A stretch of DNA of 39,329 nt, taken from contig CACZQN010000032.1 of the NCBI GenBank assembly GCA_902783375.1, forward strand, positions 1-39,329, read 5' to 3'. The position numbers and the translations under genes are program-made. Positions 32,739-39,329 of the stretch are shown piece after piece (within the stretch, counting starts at the first letter, position 1; the number at the start of each line of letters is the position of its first letter). The notes under the pieces were generated by a model, which saw only the letters and a program-made list of their open reading frames with translations, was not told the origin of the DNA and searched no databases. Origin of the DNA: an uncultured Lachnospiraceae bacterium (GTDB lineage: Bacteria > Bacillota > Clostridia > Lachnospirales > Lachnospiraceae).

Positions 32739-34100
32739 TTACTCCGCAGCCTCTTCTCCGTATGCTTCTTCATCCGACAGTGCCGTAAGATCGCCGAGGC
32801 CGGTGTACTCCACCGAAGTGACCACCAGCGGTCCGAGATCGTCTTCATCAAACTCCGAATAATCCGTGATCTCTGTCTCAAATCCAAGATTGAAACTGTA
32901 GATTCCGTGGTTCATGTAGAGAACCATGTCCTCAAAGTTCCAGCCGGAATTGTACCAGCCCTCATCGAACAATTCCTGCACAGTCTTCCCGACCAGTGCA
33001 TCCATCTCCTCCTGGCTCGGTGCACTCTCCGTCAGGTTTTCGATCCGAAGCACTTCAAGCTGCCCGATCAGTTCTCTCTTTTTGGTCTCATATTCCTCGT
33101 CATCCCAGTCGAGCGCATAGTAAGCATCTGCGATTTCTTCCGGGAAGTCTGCCACTGCGCGGTAGATCACATCGTCCTGTTCAAATGCATAGACATAGCG
33201 TTTTCCGTAGCTGGCCGATCCATAATCCGGCAGTCCAAGCACCTGGCCGAGCGTTGTCACCTGGTCAAGGTCAACCGGTGTCTCATCCGTTCCCTTCGGT
33301 CCGAAGACAGCGATCAGCTCAGTGTCCTCCGTGATCTCAAGTGTTACTTCCGGATCCTTAGAGATGGTTTCCCCATTGACGGTCCATTTCCTGAACTTAT
33401 AGCCCTCATCCGGCCTTGCGGCGAAGGTATATGTCTCCGGTCCTTCCAGGCCGATATAGGCGGACTGGGACGGATACTCGTCATCAAATGCGATCTCCTC
33501 GCCCTCTTTCGCATAGGCGATCTCACCGAAACCTTCCGTGTTCACCGTCACAGAAAAAGCTGCTTCCGGGATGCTGTACGGTGTCAGATGGTAGGTCTCG
33601 CCTCCCTCAAAGACGAACAGCAGGCCGTCTTCGCCTTCTTCCGTGATCGTCACCATGTGCTTCGTTCCATCCTCACTGGAATCATCCAGTTCACCATGAA
33701 GGGAAGCTCCCTCTTCCGGGATCGTGCCGCCGTACATCGCTTCATCTAACAGAACGCCGACATACCAGCCCGGCATATCTTCGTCATCCGATGGCTGAAC
33801 CATGAAGAGGTTGGTATCCTCATCTGCAAACATACCCTGTCTTGTCCAGGAACCTTCTGCTCCCGCAGAAGCGTCTGTGTCCACAGCATCCGTAATCACA
33901 GAAGAAGTCGTACCCGCTGTTTCCTCCGCAGATGAAGCACTTGCTGCAGGCTCTTCCTCTTTCGCAGAACTTGCCGCACTCGCTGCTGCCGCACTGCCGG
34001 CCGGTGTCTGGCTTGTCTGTGTCCCTGTTTTTGCACCACCGCAGGCAGCCAGTGACAGCACAAGGATCAGGGACAGAATCATACAAATTCTCTTTTTCAT
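32739..34100 (-). CDS. Lipoprotein with a Listeria-Bacteroides-type repeat
   Basis: A 453-residue exported lipoprotein. The signal peptide ends in the lipobox SLAAC, Cys20 being the lipidated residue. An Ala/Ser/Glu/Thr-rich spacer runs from about 25 to 75. A region at about 225-275 (FAARPDEGYKFRKWTVNG) resembles the InlB B-repeat-like fold. The C-terminal 180 residues are acidic with no known motif. The gene has AGGAGG eight bases before the ATG and two tandem promoters. Role unknown; probably a surface-anchored binding protein. Confidence 0.87.
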   Translation of the reverse strand: MKKRICMILSLILVLSLAACGGAKTGTQTSQTPAGSAAAASAASSAKEEEPAASASSAEETAGTTSSVITDAVDTDASAGAEGSWTRQGMFADEDTNLFMVQPSDDEDMPGWYVGVLLDEAMYGGTIPEEGASLHGELDDSSEDGTKHMVTITEEGEDGLLFVFEGGETYHLTPYSIPEAAFSVTVNTEGFGEIAYAKEGEEIAFDDEYPSQSAYIGLEGPETYTFAARPDEGYKFRKWTVNGETISKDPEVTLEITEDTELIAVFGPKGTDETPVDLDQVTTLGQVLGLPDYGSASYGKRYVYAFEQDDVIYRAVADFPEEIADAYYALDWDDEEYETKKRELIGQLEVLRIENLTESAPSQEEMDALVGKTVQELFDEGWYNSGWNFEDMVLYMNHGIYSFNLGFETEITDYSEFDEDDLGPLVVTSVEYTGLGDLTALSDEEAYGEEAAE

Positions 34101-34166
34101 TCTGAAAACCTCCTATAATCTTCCCGCGTATCTTTCACACTCTTCATAGACCATGATTATGGCAAT

Positions 34167-34196
34167 ATCATACCACAGGATACCTTTATTGGGCAA
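34167..34196 (-). promoter_or_regulatory. Second promoter of the lipoprotein gene
   Basis: Minus strand TTGCCC (34191-34196), 18-bp spacer, TATGAT (34167-34172). It lies between the stronger promoter and the gene. Confidence 0.4.
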
Positions 34197-34200
34197 TCAG

Positions 34201-34229
34201 ATTATACAGGATCAGCCGCTTTTTTTCAA
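34201..34229 (-). promoter_or_regulatory. Main promoter of the lipoprotein gene
   Basis: Minus strand TTGAAA (34224-34229), 17-bp spacer, TATAAT (34201-34206), about 100 bp before the start codon. Confidence 0.75.
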
Positions 34230-34271
34230 TATCCATCCAAGACAGGGCCCACAGTGCCATTTCCCATGAAG

Positions 34272-34305
34272 AAAAAAAGCAGAAGTCCGAAAAAGGGCTT
34301 CTGCT
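34272..34305 (-). terminator. Terminator of the ExbBD-like operon
   Basis: AGCAGAAG (34278-34285) pairs with CTTCTGCT (34298-34305), followed on the minus strand by seven Ts. It lies 48 bp past the last gene of the operon. Confidence 0.88.
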
Positions 34306-34352
34306 TTCGATATGTTACTGATCAATATGCGAATGCCACTGAACGGATTTCT

Positions 34353-35405
34353 TCAGTGGACCTCCAGGAATCTGGTCACAAACAGGACATCCGCCAGATG
34401 CTTCTCCTCCTGGTAGATGTAGAGATACACGACAAATCCATCCGTTCCGTCCGGCTGGAAGATATACTCCGCATGGTAGCCGATTCCCTGGATGTTGTCG
34501 GTGTGTCTGCCCACATAGTAATCATAATTCGCTCCGTAATAGGTGCTGACGCGCTTGCCGCTCGACGGCTCAAAGGTGTCCGCATCTTTTCCGGAGATGT
34601 TCCGGATGATGGCCTTTTCGATCTCTTTCGTCTTCTTCGCATCACTGGTCCGTGCGAGGTTCTTTCCGGAATTCTCAAAATAGCAGATGAACAGCGATTC
34701 CGGGACATTTCCCTTGTTCGTCTTCGTCTTGTTCAGGACATACTGCCGTCCCGGGATGGTCCCGAGGCCCTCTGCCTGAAGGTCATGCTCCACCGCTTCC
34801 CACTCCTCGGGGATCCGGTAGGTAACCCGGCCATCTGCCAGGGTGCGGACCATCATATCAGCCGGATTGATGCCGGAACCGGTTCTCCCGACGCCAAGTC
34901 CCGCGGAACCGGACATGCTGCCGCCTGCCACGTCCGCCAGATAATAATTCGAGGCAGACAAGGTTTCTGCCGGCGGCGTATCGATATGAATCGCCGCGAT
35001 TTTTTCTTTTTTGTCAAATGTCCCGATCAAGAACCTTCCGTATACCGCTGCCTGATCCCCGATCCGGAAACGCTGTGCGCTCTTCCTGTCCTCCCCGGAA
35101 AAGGAGCACTCAATACTGCCGTTCTGGGCAGGATTCGTGCTGACAAGTGTCACCTTGCTGCCATTCTTACTGATCTCATCGACCACGCCGACGACCATCA
35201 GGTACTGACCGCCATAGCGCTGCTTCGCCTCATCCTGGCTTCCTGCCGCCGTCCGGATGATCTCATCCGCACTCCGGTACTGGCAGACCGGATGCGCCTT
35301 CGTATCAACCACCACACTGACGCCCGCACCCGCAAAGCCCGAGATCGGCAGGGTGAGGCAGCAGACAAGAACGATCGCCAGCATTCTTTTCCATGCTTTT
35401 CCCAT
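34353..35405 (-). CDS. Exported OB-fold-like protein of the ExbBD-like operon
   Basis: A 350-residue protein with a signal peptide (1 to about 27, ISGFAGAG). Residues 35-135 (YLMVVGVVDEISKNGSKVTL, then CSFSGEDRKSAQRFRIGDQAAVYGRF) resemble the tRNA_anti-like OB fold found in exported proteins. A Gly/Ser linker near 160 precedes about 170 residues with a mixed alpha/beta look, ending in YIYQEEKHLADVLFVTRFLEV. I do not recognise this second domain. ATG at 35405 has GGGGGAG four bases before it and directly follows the upstream stop; the earlier start at 35447 would overlap it. It is the last gene of the five-gene operon and the only one without a lasting membrane helix. Confidence 0.75.
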   Translation of the reverse strand: MGKAWKRMLAIVLVCCLTLPISGFAGAGVSVVVDTKAHPVCQYRSADEIIRTAAGSQDEAKQRYGGQYLMVVGVVDEISKNGSKVTLVSTNPAQNGSIECSFSGEDRKSAQRFRIGDQAAVYGRFLIGTFDKKEKIAAIHIDTPPAETLSASNYYLADVAGGSMSGSAGLGVGRTGSGINPADMMVRTLADGRVTYRIPEEWEAVEHDLQAEGLGTIPGRQYVLNKTKTNKGNVPESLFICYFENSGKNLARTSDAKKTKEIEKAIIRNISGKDADTFEPSSGKRVSTYYGANYDYYVGRHTDNIQGIGYHAEYIFQPDGTDGFVVYLYIYQEEKHLADVLFVTRFLEVH

Positions 35406-35406
35406 C

Positions 35407-35994
35407 TCACTCCCCCAGCCGTTTTGCCGCACCGATCTGCTGATCAAGCGCCTCCATCATGGTCTCCTGAAACGTAAAATTCTTTCCCTTCCGGACATTC
35501 TCCACGATCTTCCGGACCGTCCGGTAGAGATGTGCCTCCGCAAAATCATCCACCAGCACGACGGTTGTCTCCGCCGTCGTATCCGACTGCAGCAGACTGC
35601 CGACGGCATGGGCAAATTCCACTTTTTCATCCGCCGGTCCGTGCTGGTAATGAATCTCTTCTCCATAGATTCGCAGGATGATATACCCAGCCGGTGTTCC
35701 CGGCAGATCTGCTCCCGGATTCGGATTCGTCCCGCCCTGGTTCTCCTCACCGGAAGCAGGATTCTCTCCGCCATCGGACGGATTCTGCTCCGTCTGGTCA
35801 TCTCCGGGCGTCTCTCCCTCCTGGTTCTCACCGGGATCCCCGCCGGGCTTCGCGAGCTCAATCGCCTTATCCAGATCGATCAGCTTCGCATCATTTAACA
35901 GATCGACGCTGTCACTCCTCCCGAACCCGACCAGGAACACGGCCGCAGCCAGGATCAGAAAGAGCAGCGTGCTCCTCCGTTTTTTCTTCATCAC
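35407..35994 (-). CDS. Single-helix membrane protein with ExbD-like C-terminal domain
   Basis: A 195-residue protein. One N-terminal helix (about 8-24) is followed by an unstructured acidic Gly/Pro/Asn/Glu spacer (about 50-97), then a folded domain of about 95 residues. That domain aligns by eye with the C-terminal domain of the gene upstream: both have GEEI followed by an Ala-Asp pair, a hydrophobic strand with VxLxDDxAxA, then a Tyr and a helix. The pattern resembles the periplasmic domain of ExbD/TolR. The helix lacks the intramembrane Asp of ExbD. Function unknown. Confidence 0.7.
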   Translation of the reverse strand: MMKKKRRSTLLFLILAAAVFLVGFGRSDSVDLLNDAKLIDLDKAIELAKPGGDPGENQEGETPGDDQTEQNPSDGGENPASGEENQGGTNPNPGADLPGTPAGYIILRIYGEEIHYQHGPADEKVEFAHAVGSLLQSDTTAETTVVLVDDFAEAHLYRTVRKIVENVRKGKNFTFQETMMEALDQQIGAAKRLGE

Positions 35995-36041
35995 TTCTTT
36001 CCTCTGTGTCTGATGTGCATCATCTGCTGCTTCCAGTCACT

Positions 36042-36623
36042 TCAGTTGCTCTCTTCCAAGAACCGGATCCCCAGTTTCTGAAGGAGATCCGCCACATCAT
36101 GATAGGCGTCCGCTCCGGCATAATCGTCGTAGAGAATCACCTCATTCATCCGGTCCACACGGTCCATCTTCGCGCGCAGCGCCTCTGTATCCGCGCACAC
36201 CTCGTCCCGCAGGTAAATCTCCTCGCCGGTCACGCGGATGTAGTAGGTATAGGCCTTCCCGTCCGCCGCGATATACTGACCTTCATCATTCAGATGGTCG
36301 TTGACAGGCGTCCCGTTCTGTTCCTGATAGTAGCGCTTTGCCAGCCAGAACGTATCGCCGTACTCCGTGAATCCGATGTAAATGCCCGCAAACATTAGCA
36401 CAACGCCGATCATGATGCAGACGATGTAGATGTTCAGCAGGTACCGGATCTGGCTGTTCAGGAAACGCCGGCCTCTCGCATTCTCATAAAAAAGATAGTC
36501 ATCAACGCGGTGATACACGACCTGATCCGCTCTTCGCAGCGGAAGCAGCAGAAGCCGCAGGAGGCCGAACACCCCGTAAAGGGCGGGGATCGCACCGATG
36601 ATGAGCAAAATATATGGCAGCAT
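36042..36623 (-). CDS. Two-helix membrane protein with ExbD-like C-terminal domain
   Basis: A 193-residue protein with helices at about 3-28 and 62-86 and an intervening basic cytoplasmic loop. The outside domain (about 125-193) reads YYIRVTGEEIYLRDEV, then VILYDDYAGADAYHDVADLL. It matches the neighbouring protein at 35407-35994 and more loosely the ExbD protein upstream. It starts two bases after the ExbD stop, so all three are translated together. No enzyme motif is visible. Confidence 0.72.
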   Translation of the reverse strand: MLPYILLIIGAIPALYGVFGLLRLLLLPLRRADQVVYHRVDDYLFYENARGRRFLNSQIRYLLNIYIVCIMIGVVLMFAGIYIGFTEYGDTFWLAKRYYQEQNGTPVNDHLNDEGQYIAADGKAYTYYIRVTGEEIYLRDEVCADTEALRAKMDRVDRMNEVILYDDYAGADAYHDVADLLQKLGIRFLEESN

Positions 36624-36625
36624 AA

Positions 36626-37162
36626 TTACTCCCCGGCACCGCCTCGGATATAGACATTGTTATATTTCCGGGCCATATTCAAAAGAATCTCGTTAACAGC
36701 CACTTCATCGCGGTAAAGAATCTTCTCATCCTCTTCGTTCAGGACAAGAATGACCGGCCGGTCCGCATGCTCCTCGATAAATTCGGACAGGGTCTCTGTG
36801 AACGTATCAAGGCCAGCCTGCACATCGCTTCCGTTCAATTCGATCTCGAGAAGTTCCTCCCCCTCATTCAGCAGCAGGATCTTCCGGTTCATCAGCGTGT
36901 TCGGATCATACGGAACACGGACCGATGCCTCCCATATATACTCCTGGACCGCATTCTGCGTCTCCAGCATCTCTTCGTACATCTCCCGCTTCTGCTGCGT
37001 CTCCACCGTCTGGACCTGCAGTTCTTCCCGCGTCGCCTGGCTCTCATTGCCGGCCGTAATCATCCCGACAGCAACCACCATCAGAAGGATGAAGATCACA
37101 TCCAGAAGCGATGTCAGATCAATCAGAACGCCCTCTCCGGAGCCTCTGTTCCGTCTTCTCAT
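36626..37162 (-). CDS. ExbD/TolR-like proton-motor protein
   Basis: A 178-residue protein. The single helix IDLTSLLDVIFILLMVVAV (14-32) carries Asp21, matching the essential proton-carrying Asp of ExbD/TolR. A coiled-coil-like segment (about 45-75) leads to an outer domain (about 90-178) with RPVILVLNEEDEKILYRDEV, the ExbD-fold strand pattern. It overlaps the ExbB-like gene by 4 bp (ATGA). ExbD and its channel partner turn proton flow into force transmitted to a cell-envelope partner. In a monoderm there is no outer membrane to serve, so the partner is unknown. Confidence 0.83.
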   Translation of the reverse strand: MRRRNRGSGEGVLIDLTSLLDVIFILLMVVAVGMITAGNESQATREELQVQTVETQQKREMYEEMLETQNAVQEYIWEASVRVPYDPNTLMNRKILLLNEGEELLEIELNGSDVQAGLDTFTETLSEFIEEHADRPVILVLNEEDEKILYRDEVAVNEILLNMARKYNNVYIRGGAGE

Positions 37163-37773
37163 CTCCGTGCTCCTCTTGACTTCTCGCCTGATGTCTTTGA
37201 TGGCTTCTCTGCTTCTGTTCCTTCCTGTGCCTGCAGCCGCTGCAGCATCTCCGCCATATCCAGCTTTTTGCTGTAATCCTCAAGCAGGACATCCACATCA
37301 CCGATGATCCTTGCCGGATAGACGGCATCGATGCTCTTCAGCAGGATCGAGAAGATCAGCCCGGCAAAGGTTGAGGAAAGTGCGACGCCGAGCGAGTCGA
37401 AGATCGCTGCGACATCCTGACTGCCAAGCTGCAGCATCAGGCCCGCAACCGTCCCCAGAATTCCCAGCAGCGGAAAGATCGGGATCAGCTGTGTATAGAC
37501 ACTGTGCAGCGAGCAGGCTTTGTTGAACTCCATCTCATAATTGCGGATGGTATCCGGCGTCACAGCCGCATCCTCATCATCATCTTCCTCCATCGTTCCA
37601 TCCGATGGATTCACCATATACTTTTTATTCCTCCTGCGGACCGCCTCCTCAATCCTGCTCCTGTGAAAGGACAGATTGAGCGCATTCATCAGCACCAGCA
37701 CCGTCAGCCCCAGCCCGAGGATGATAATCACCGGGTTAATACAGACTCTCACAAAATTCAATATGGCATCCAT
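37159..37773 (-). CDS. MotA/TolQ/ExbB-family proton channel protein
   Basis: A 204-residue protein with three membrane helices (about 10-32, 92-116 and 126-150) and a basic C-terminal cytoplasmic tail. LIPIFPLLGILGTVAGL (96-112) and ALSSTFAGLIFSIL (131-144) are the two conserved channel-lining helices of this superfamily, with Thr108 and Thr135 in the pore positions. An acidic cytoplasmic loop (about 55-75) precedes them. It opens the five-gene operon, with AGGAGG eight bases before the ATG and a strong promoter at 37825-37853. Confidence 0.88.
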   Translation of the reverse strand: MDAILNFVRVCINPVIIILGLGLTVLVLMNALNLSFHRSRIEEAVRRRNKKYMVNPSDGTMEEDDDEDAAVTPDTIRNYEMEFNKACSLHSVYTQLIPIFPLLGILGTVAGLMLQLGSQDVAAIFDSLGVALSSTFAGLIFSILLKSIDAVYPARIIGDVDVLLEDYSKKLDMAEMLQRLQAQEGTEAEKPSKTSGEKSRGARR

Positions 37774-37824
37774 CCGGAAACCCTCCTGATCATGAATTGC
37801 AGCCGGTCTTCCAGCTACAAATCC

Positions 37825-37853
37825 AGTATACCATCAGTAGAAAGCCACTGCAA
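37825..37853 (-). promoter_or_regulatory. Promoter of the ExbBD-like operon
   Basis: Minus strand TTGCAG (37848-37853), 17-bp spacer, TATACT (37825-37830), 52 bp before the start codon. Confidence 0.75.
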
Positions 37854-37922
37854 GGAAAAAACTTCCGATTGCAGGCGTAGACTGGGGCGACAACATGGAA
37901 GGAAACAACACCCGGAAGAGAC

Positions 37923-37959
37923 AAAACGCCGGAGCCCCGATGAGAGGTTCCGGCGTTTT
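37923..37959 (-). terminator. Terminator of the sortase gene
   Basis: AAAACGCCGGA (37923-37933) pairs perfectly with 37949-37959, 15-nt loop, with TTTTGTCTC on the minus strand. It lies just past the sortase stop. Confidence 0.85.
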
Positions 37960-37962
37960 CAA

Positions 37963-38805
37963 TTACCAGGTTTTCTTACTGGGTCCTGGCGCCGCCAGCA
38001 TCATAAACATGAAGAGAATCAGAAGAACCGGTGCTGCCACGAACGGTGCAACATAGATCGTATCGATCTGCATGGCATCTGCTGTAATCCGAATGTTCTT
38101 ATCATCTTTATCATTCGCGACACGGTGACCACGCACCAGCAGACGATGCGTATTTACGCTATAAGGGGTGCAGGTCAACAGAGTACAGTAATCCTTTCCC
38201 TTTTCAAGGCTGATCTTTGAGAAGTCTGACGGTTCCACGATGCGGATCCGGTCCACTTCATATGTCAGAACCTGGTCCAGAATATGCAGTGTAAACCTGT
38301 CTCCCTCTGCCAGCGCATCCAGCTCTGAAAACAGTTTCGCAGAAGGCAGACCACGGTGTCCGGACAGGACACTGTGCGCCGTCTCCCCTCCGACCGGAAG
38401 CGATGTCTGCTCCAGATGGCCGATCGAGGTCTGTAAGATTCCATCGTCTGTGCCATGGTACACCGGCAGCATAACATTGATTTTCGGGATATTCACATAA
38501 CCCATCGTGCCATTTCCCGCAAAGTCAAGCTCTTTGTAATATCGTTTTCTCTGCTCTTCATCCATGAGCCAGTCGATTCCGTCTCTGGCCATATCCTCAT
38601 TATAGCGGATCGCCTCTGACCATACCCGGTCATACTCTTCCTGATTCAGATTCGCAATTGCCTGTGAATACTGCATGATCGTCCTCGACTGGTGAAACGA
38701 ATTCCACCAGTCGCTGAATGTCGGATAGGCAAGCAATCCACAGCCGATCAGGAATACCAGAAGAATCAGCGCAGTTGTAATTTCCCTTCTATACCGCTTC
38801 ATCAT
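37963..38805 (-). CDS. Class C sortase
   Basis: A 280-residue membrane transpeptidase that links surface proteins to each other or to the wall. Helices at about 9-30 and 251-272 flank the sortase barrel, the topology of class C (pilin) sortases. His150 (LSGHRG), Cys212 in TLLTCTPYSVNT and Arg221 (RLLVRG) form the active site. The N-terminal lid of class C enzymes usually shows a DP-aromatic motif; none is visible here. Two ATG codons in tandem follow AAAGGA. It lies 21 bp after the surface protein, its likely substrate. Confidence 0.94.
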   Translation of the reverse strand: MMKRYRREITTALILLVFLIGCGLLAYPTFSDWWNSFHQSRTIMQYSQAIANLNQEEYDRVWSEAIRYNEDMARDGIDWLMDEEQRKRYYKELDFAGNGTMGYVNIPKINVMLPVYHGTDDGILQTSIGHLEQTSLPVGGETAHSVLSGHRGLPSAKLFSELDALAEGDRFTLHILDQVLTYEVDRIRIVEPSDFSKISLEKGKDYCTLLTCTPYSVNTHRLLVRGHRVANDKDDKNIRITADAMQIDTIYVAPFVAAPVLLILFMFMMLAAPGPSKKTW

Positions 38806-38826
38806 CTTATTCCTTTAAAGAGTTTT

Positions 38827-39329
38827 CTATTCTTCTCTTTTTCTTCTCCCGGAAACAACAGACCAGGAGGCTGCCACCGCTGCGGCAGTCATCACCCCAA
38901 GCAGCACCAAGATTCTTGTCCGGTCTCCGGTCCGAGGACTATAAAGTGGAACATCTTCATCATTCAAGAATTCATATGATCCATCTTCATACACACGCAG
39001 TCTTCCCAGCGGCACGTCATCGTCAAAGATATCATACTCTCCCGGCGGAAGGTCAACCACCAGATCTCCATTCTCATTGACTCTTGGGATAATTGGATCC
39101 CCTCCCGGTGGTACAATGACAATTGTCGGTGGAACATCCGGAGGAATCACCACCACTACTGGCTCATCCGGTGGATTGTCTGGTGGTTCCGGTGGATTAT
39201 CTGGTGGTTCCGGTGGATTATCCGGCGGTTCTGGTGGGTTGTCCGGTGGTTCCGGTGGATTGTCCGGCGGTTCCGGTGGATTGTCCGGCGGTTCCGGTGG
39301 ATTGTCCGGCGGTTCCGGTGGATTGTCCG
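38827..39329 (-). CDS. Sortase-anchored proline-rich surface protein, C-terminal part
   Basis: The reading frame is open to the window end, so the N-terminus lies beyond 39329. The visible C-terminus has a Pro-rich stalk of 7-residue repeats of the type PPEPPDN, then a folded stretch (GEYDIFDDDVPLGRLRVYEDG) and a sorting signal. That signal is SPRTG (38926-38940), a hydrophobic helix, and a basic tail RRKREE. SPxTG and PPxTG signals are known for clostridial sortases. A GTG at 39156 could be read as a start, but the same frame continues upstream through the repeats, so it is internal. Likely wall- or pilus-attached adhesin or stalk. Confidence 0.87.
   Translation of the reverse strand, partial: DNPPEPPDNPPEPPDNPPEPPDNPPEPPDNPPEPPDNPPEPPDNPPEPPDNPPDEPVVVVIPPDVPPTIVIVPPGGDPIIPRVNENGDLVVDLPPGEYDIFDDDVPLGRLRVYEDGSYEFLNDEDVPLYSPRTGDRTRILVLLGVMTAAAVAASWSVVSGRRKREE
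39181..39327 (-). repeat. Seven 21-bp tandem repeats in the surface protein
   Basis: Seven complete 21-bp units run to the window edge, and an 18-bp partial copy lies at 39163-39180. Each encodes a 7-residue Pro/Glu/Asp/Asn unit. The outermost units are identical and the inner ones diverge at a few bases, as expected of an array that expands at one end by slippage or recombination. Confidence 0.93.

Noticed and set aside
34353-37773. Zorya defence system
   Set aside because: Zorya pairs a ZorA/ZorB channel with ZorC, ZorD or ZorE. None of these is present; the other genes are membrane or exported proteins.
39181-39327. CRISPR-like array
   Set aside because: The repeats are directly adjacent without spacers and keep one reading frame, so they are coding repeats.

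Overview
The window looks like the chromosome of a low-to-moderate GC monoderm Bacillota, most likely class Clostridia and plausibly Lachnospiraceae. This rests on gene content and style: a Gram-positive-type Tad/Flp locus with DUF5702 and FHA partners, a TSCPD (TIGR03905-type) protein, a DUF4298 protein, a class C sortase with an SPRTG-type substrate, a single-chain iron-sulfur serine dehydratase, strong AGGAGG ribosome sites and clear TTGnnn-17-TATAAT-like promoters. No database search was possible, so genus is not assigned.

Layout. (1) 124-6323, minus strand: a housekeeping run of alpha/beta hydrolase, TSCPD protein, murG, rhomboid protease, HIT protein and mtnN, tightly packed and mostly overlapping, followed by pgi with its own promoter and three tandem palindromic repeats. 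(2) 6396-15646, minus strand: a ten-gene Tad/Flp pilus locus (CpaE/TadZ-like, TadA ATPase, TadB, TadC, Flp pilin, DUF5702 protein, TadE-like protein with tandem metal-binding modules, prepilin peptidase, second TadE-like pseudopilin, FHA protein). A 26-bp inverted repeat bounding 160 bp sits inside this operon. (3) 15829-19329, minus strand: GPH-family sugar symporter, Orn/Lys/Arg-type decarboxylase and guanylate-kinase-like protein in one operon. (4) 19503-22028, plus strand: a divergent gene fusing an adenosine-deaminase-like domain to a Rossmann-like (possibly SLOG) C-terminal domain. (5) 22086-32315: independent units, namely a GH78 alpha-L-rhamnosidase, an acyltransferase with a zinc ribbon, a secreted CHAP/SH3 wall hydrolase, a cation diffusion facilitator, a Lar-like zinc protein, serine dehydratase and an EamA transporter. 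(6) 32371-34100, minus: DUF4298 protein and a lipoprotein. (7) 34353-37773, minus: a five-gene operon with a MotA/TolQ/ExbB channel protein, an ExbD/TolR protein, two further membrane proteins with related C-terminal domains and an exported OB-fold-like protein. (8) 37963-39329, minus: a class C sortase and the C-terminal part of its likely substrate, a proline-repeat surface protein running off the window edge.

How the parts work together. Three systems act at the cell surface: the Tad pilus, the sortase with its stalk protein, and the ExbB/ExbD-like motor. The rest is central metabolism, sugar and rhamnoside use, and wall or lipid work. The points most worth following up are the ExbBD-like operon in a monoderm, the deaminase fusion, and the inverted-repeat element interrupting the Tad operon.
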